Shown here in pieces: positions 63,081-64,000 of a DNA stretch of 64,000 bases. Source of the DNA: Leisingera sp. ANG1 (GTDB lineage: Bacteria > Pseudomonadota > Alphaproteobacteria > Rhodobacterales > Rhodobacteraceae); contig NZ_AFCF02000011.1 of NCBI RefSeq assembly GCF_000203975.2, positions 1 through 64,000 on the forward strand, read 5' to 3'. Position 1 is the first letter of the stretch, and each line of letters starts with the position of its first letter. The notes under the pieces are model-generated. The model saw only the letters and a program-made list of their open reading frames with translations, had not been told where the DNA came from and did not search any database. A program made the position numbers and the translations under genes.

Positions 63081-64000
63081 GCCTGGTCAAGCAAGAGACC
63101 CGCACCCCGGCCCGCAGCAGCACAAGCCCGGACGGGCTGCAGAACGGCTTCCGCGACCTGATGCCGGCAGGGGCCGGCCAGGACATCCCGCTGCCCAAGC
63201 ACCCGCCCACCCGGGTGCGCCAGCTGGTGCTGTGGCTGGTGGTCTGCGGCTTCGGGTTGTTCGGCGGGCTGGTGTTCTGGGCCTCCAAGGCGGAGCTGAC
63301 CAGCGCGGTGGTGGCCGGCGGCAGCTTCAACGTGGCCGGCGACCGGCTGGCGGTGCAGCATTTCGAAGGCGGCATCCTGCGCGAGCTGAATGTGAATGAA
63401 GGCGACCGCGTCCGCGAAGGCCAGGTGATCGCCCGGCTCGACGGCCGCCGGATCCAGGCGCAGCTGTCGATCCTGAACAGCCAGCTGGCCAGCGCCCTGG
63501 CGCAGCAGGCGCGGCTGGAGGCTGATCTGGCAGGGGCCGATACCCTGCAGCCCGGCGCCGAGCTGGACCGGCTGATCACCGCGGCGCCGGAACTGGCACG
63601 GCTGGTGGCAGTGCAGCAGGACCTGCTGGCCTCCAACCAGTCGCTGCATCAGGGCCAGATCGAAATCATCCAGGGCCGCATCACCCAGCTGGGCGACCAG
63701 CTCAAGGGCCGCGATGCCCGCATCCGCGCCACCGAGGAGCAGCTGGATCTGGTGCAGACGGAGCTGGCGGATCTGACCGGCCTGTTCGAAAAGGGCCTGG
63801 TGCCGAAAACCCGCATCAGCCAGCGGCAGATGCAGCAAAGCGACCTCCTGGGCACCCTCGGCGCGCTGGAAAGCGACCGCGGCAATGTTCTGGAGCAGAT
63901 CGGCGAGATGGAAGAGCGGCTGCTGCAGACCGGCCGCGACCGGGTGGCGCGGATCGCCGCCCAGAGCCTGGAGGTGCAGGAAGAGGTGCTGGACTTGCGC
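63077..64000 (+). CDS. prsE: Type I secretion membrane-fusion protein (HlyD/PrsE family), partial
   Basis: The first 308 codons of a periplasmic adaptor, cut by the window end with no stop in frame. After a 48-residue cytoplasmic N-terminus comes one membrane helix (about 50-69, LVLWLVVCGFGLFGGLVFWA), then the HlyD beta-barrel/lipoyl-like half AVQHFEGGILRELNVNEGD, VREGQVIARLD near 93-122, and a long coiled-coil hairpin (about 125-308). Its start overlaps the ABC transporter stop (ATGA). It should join the transporter to a TolC-like outer-membrane channel. None is in the window. Confidence 0.93.
   Translation, partial: MSLVKQETRTPARSSTSPDGLQNGFRDLMPAGAGQDIPLPKHPPTRVRQLVLWLVVCGFGLFGGLVFWASKAELTSAVVAGGSFNVAGDRLAVQHFEGGILRELNVNEGDRVREGQVIARLDGRRIQAQLSILNSQLASALAQQARLEADLAGADTLQPGAELDRLITAAPELARLVAVQQDLLASNQSLHQGQIEIIQGRITQLGDQLKGRDARIRATEEQLDLVQTELADLTGLFEKGLVPKTRISQRQMQQSDLLGTLGALESDRGNVLEQIGEMEERLLQTGRDRVARIAAQSLEVQEEVLDLR

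Overview
The window is a dense, very GC-rich polysaccharide and secretion locus. Protein families, codon bias and the presence of an exosortase E/VPEID-CTERM pair point to a marine alphaproteobacterium of the Rhodobacteraceae (Roseobacter group, Phaeobacter/Leisingera-like). An rml rhamnose operon next to exopolysaccharide (EPS) and type I secretion genes resembles the 'biofilm plasmids' known from that group. No replication or partition gene lies in the window, so plasmid origin is only an inference. No rRNA, tRNA, CRISPR array, transposase or integrase was recognised.

Layout. 0.2-5.6 kb: a glycosyltransferase and a capsule-type ABC export module (kpsM, kpsE, kpsT) with a LicD-like transferase. 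5.9-12.2 kb: a sulfotransferase, UDP-galactopyranose mutase, a TagD-like cytidylyltransferase, a TagF/GT4 fusion protein and a second sulfotransferase. 12.4-18.9 kb: a phage-fibre-like DUF2793/peptidase-G2 protein, a large RTX protein, a PPP-type phosphatase with an altered active-site motif, a 90-residue VPEID-CTERM protein and a third sulfotransferase. 19.1-27.0 kb: exoY, exoP (tyrosine-kinase co-polymerase), yjbE, yjbH, yjbF and an outer-membrane export lipoprotein. 27.0-38.7 kb: one minus-strand operon, manC-ugd-GDP-mannose epimerase-GT4-pyruvyltransferase-wzx-GT4-wzy-GT-sulfotransferase. 39.0-41.3 kb: exosortase E fused to a CPBP protease, then a secreted ClpP-like protein. 41.6-44.9 kb: a second yjbH-yjbF-yjbE set. 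45.1-50.0 kb: a CapD/FlaA1-type dehydratase, a second initiating sugar transferase with an SDR epimerase, and a second export lipoprotein. 50.3-53.7 kb: rmlCBDA. 53.8-55.1 kb: another GT4. 55.4-64 kb: two divergent LuxR-type regulators, a coiled-coil membrane protein, a cysteine-containing RTX protein and its type I secretion ABC transporter and adaptor, the latter cut by the window end.

How the genes fit together. The nucleotide-sugar genes predict dTDP-L-rhamnose, GDP-mannose, probably GDP-L-galactose or GDP-L-gulose, UDP-glucuronate and UDP-galactofuranose, plus CDP-glycerol-type donors. Two phosphoglycosyl transferases (ExoY and a PglC-like enzyme) could start separate repeat units. Wzx/Wzy with ExoP and two OPX lipoproteins, and KpsMTE, are two different export routes. 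Four PAPS-type sulfotransferases and a pyruvyltransferase suggest an anionic, sulfated and pyruvylated product. Two RTX proteins, a type I secretion system and the exosortase substrate are likely matrix or surface proteins, and the two LuxR-type regulators are candidate controllers.

Limits. Functions rest on motifs read by eye, and start codons are chosen by Shine-Dalgarno match and domain position. Sugar linkages, acceptor specificity and regulation are not visible in the sequence.
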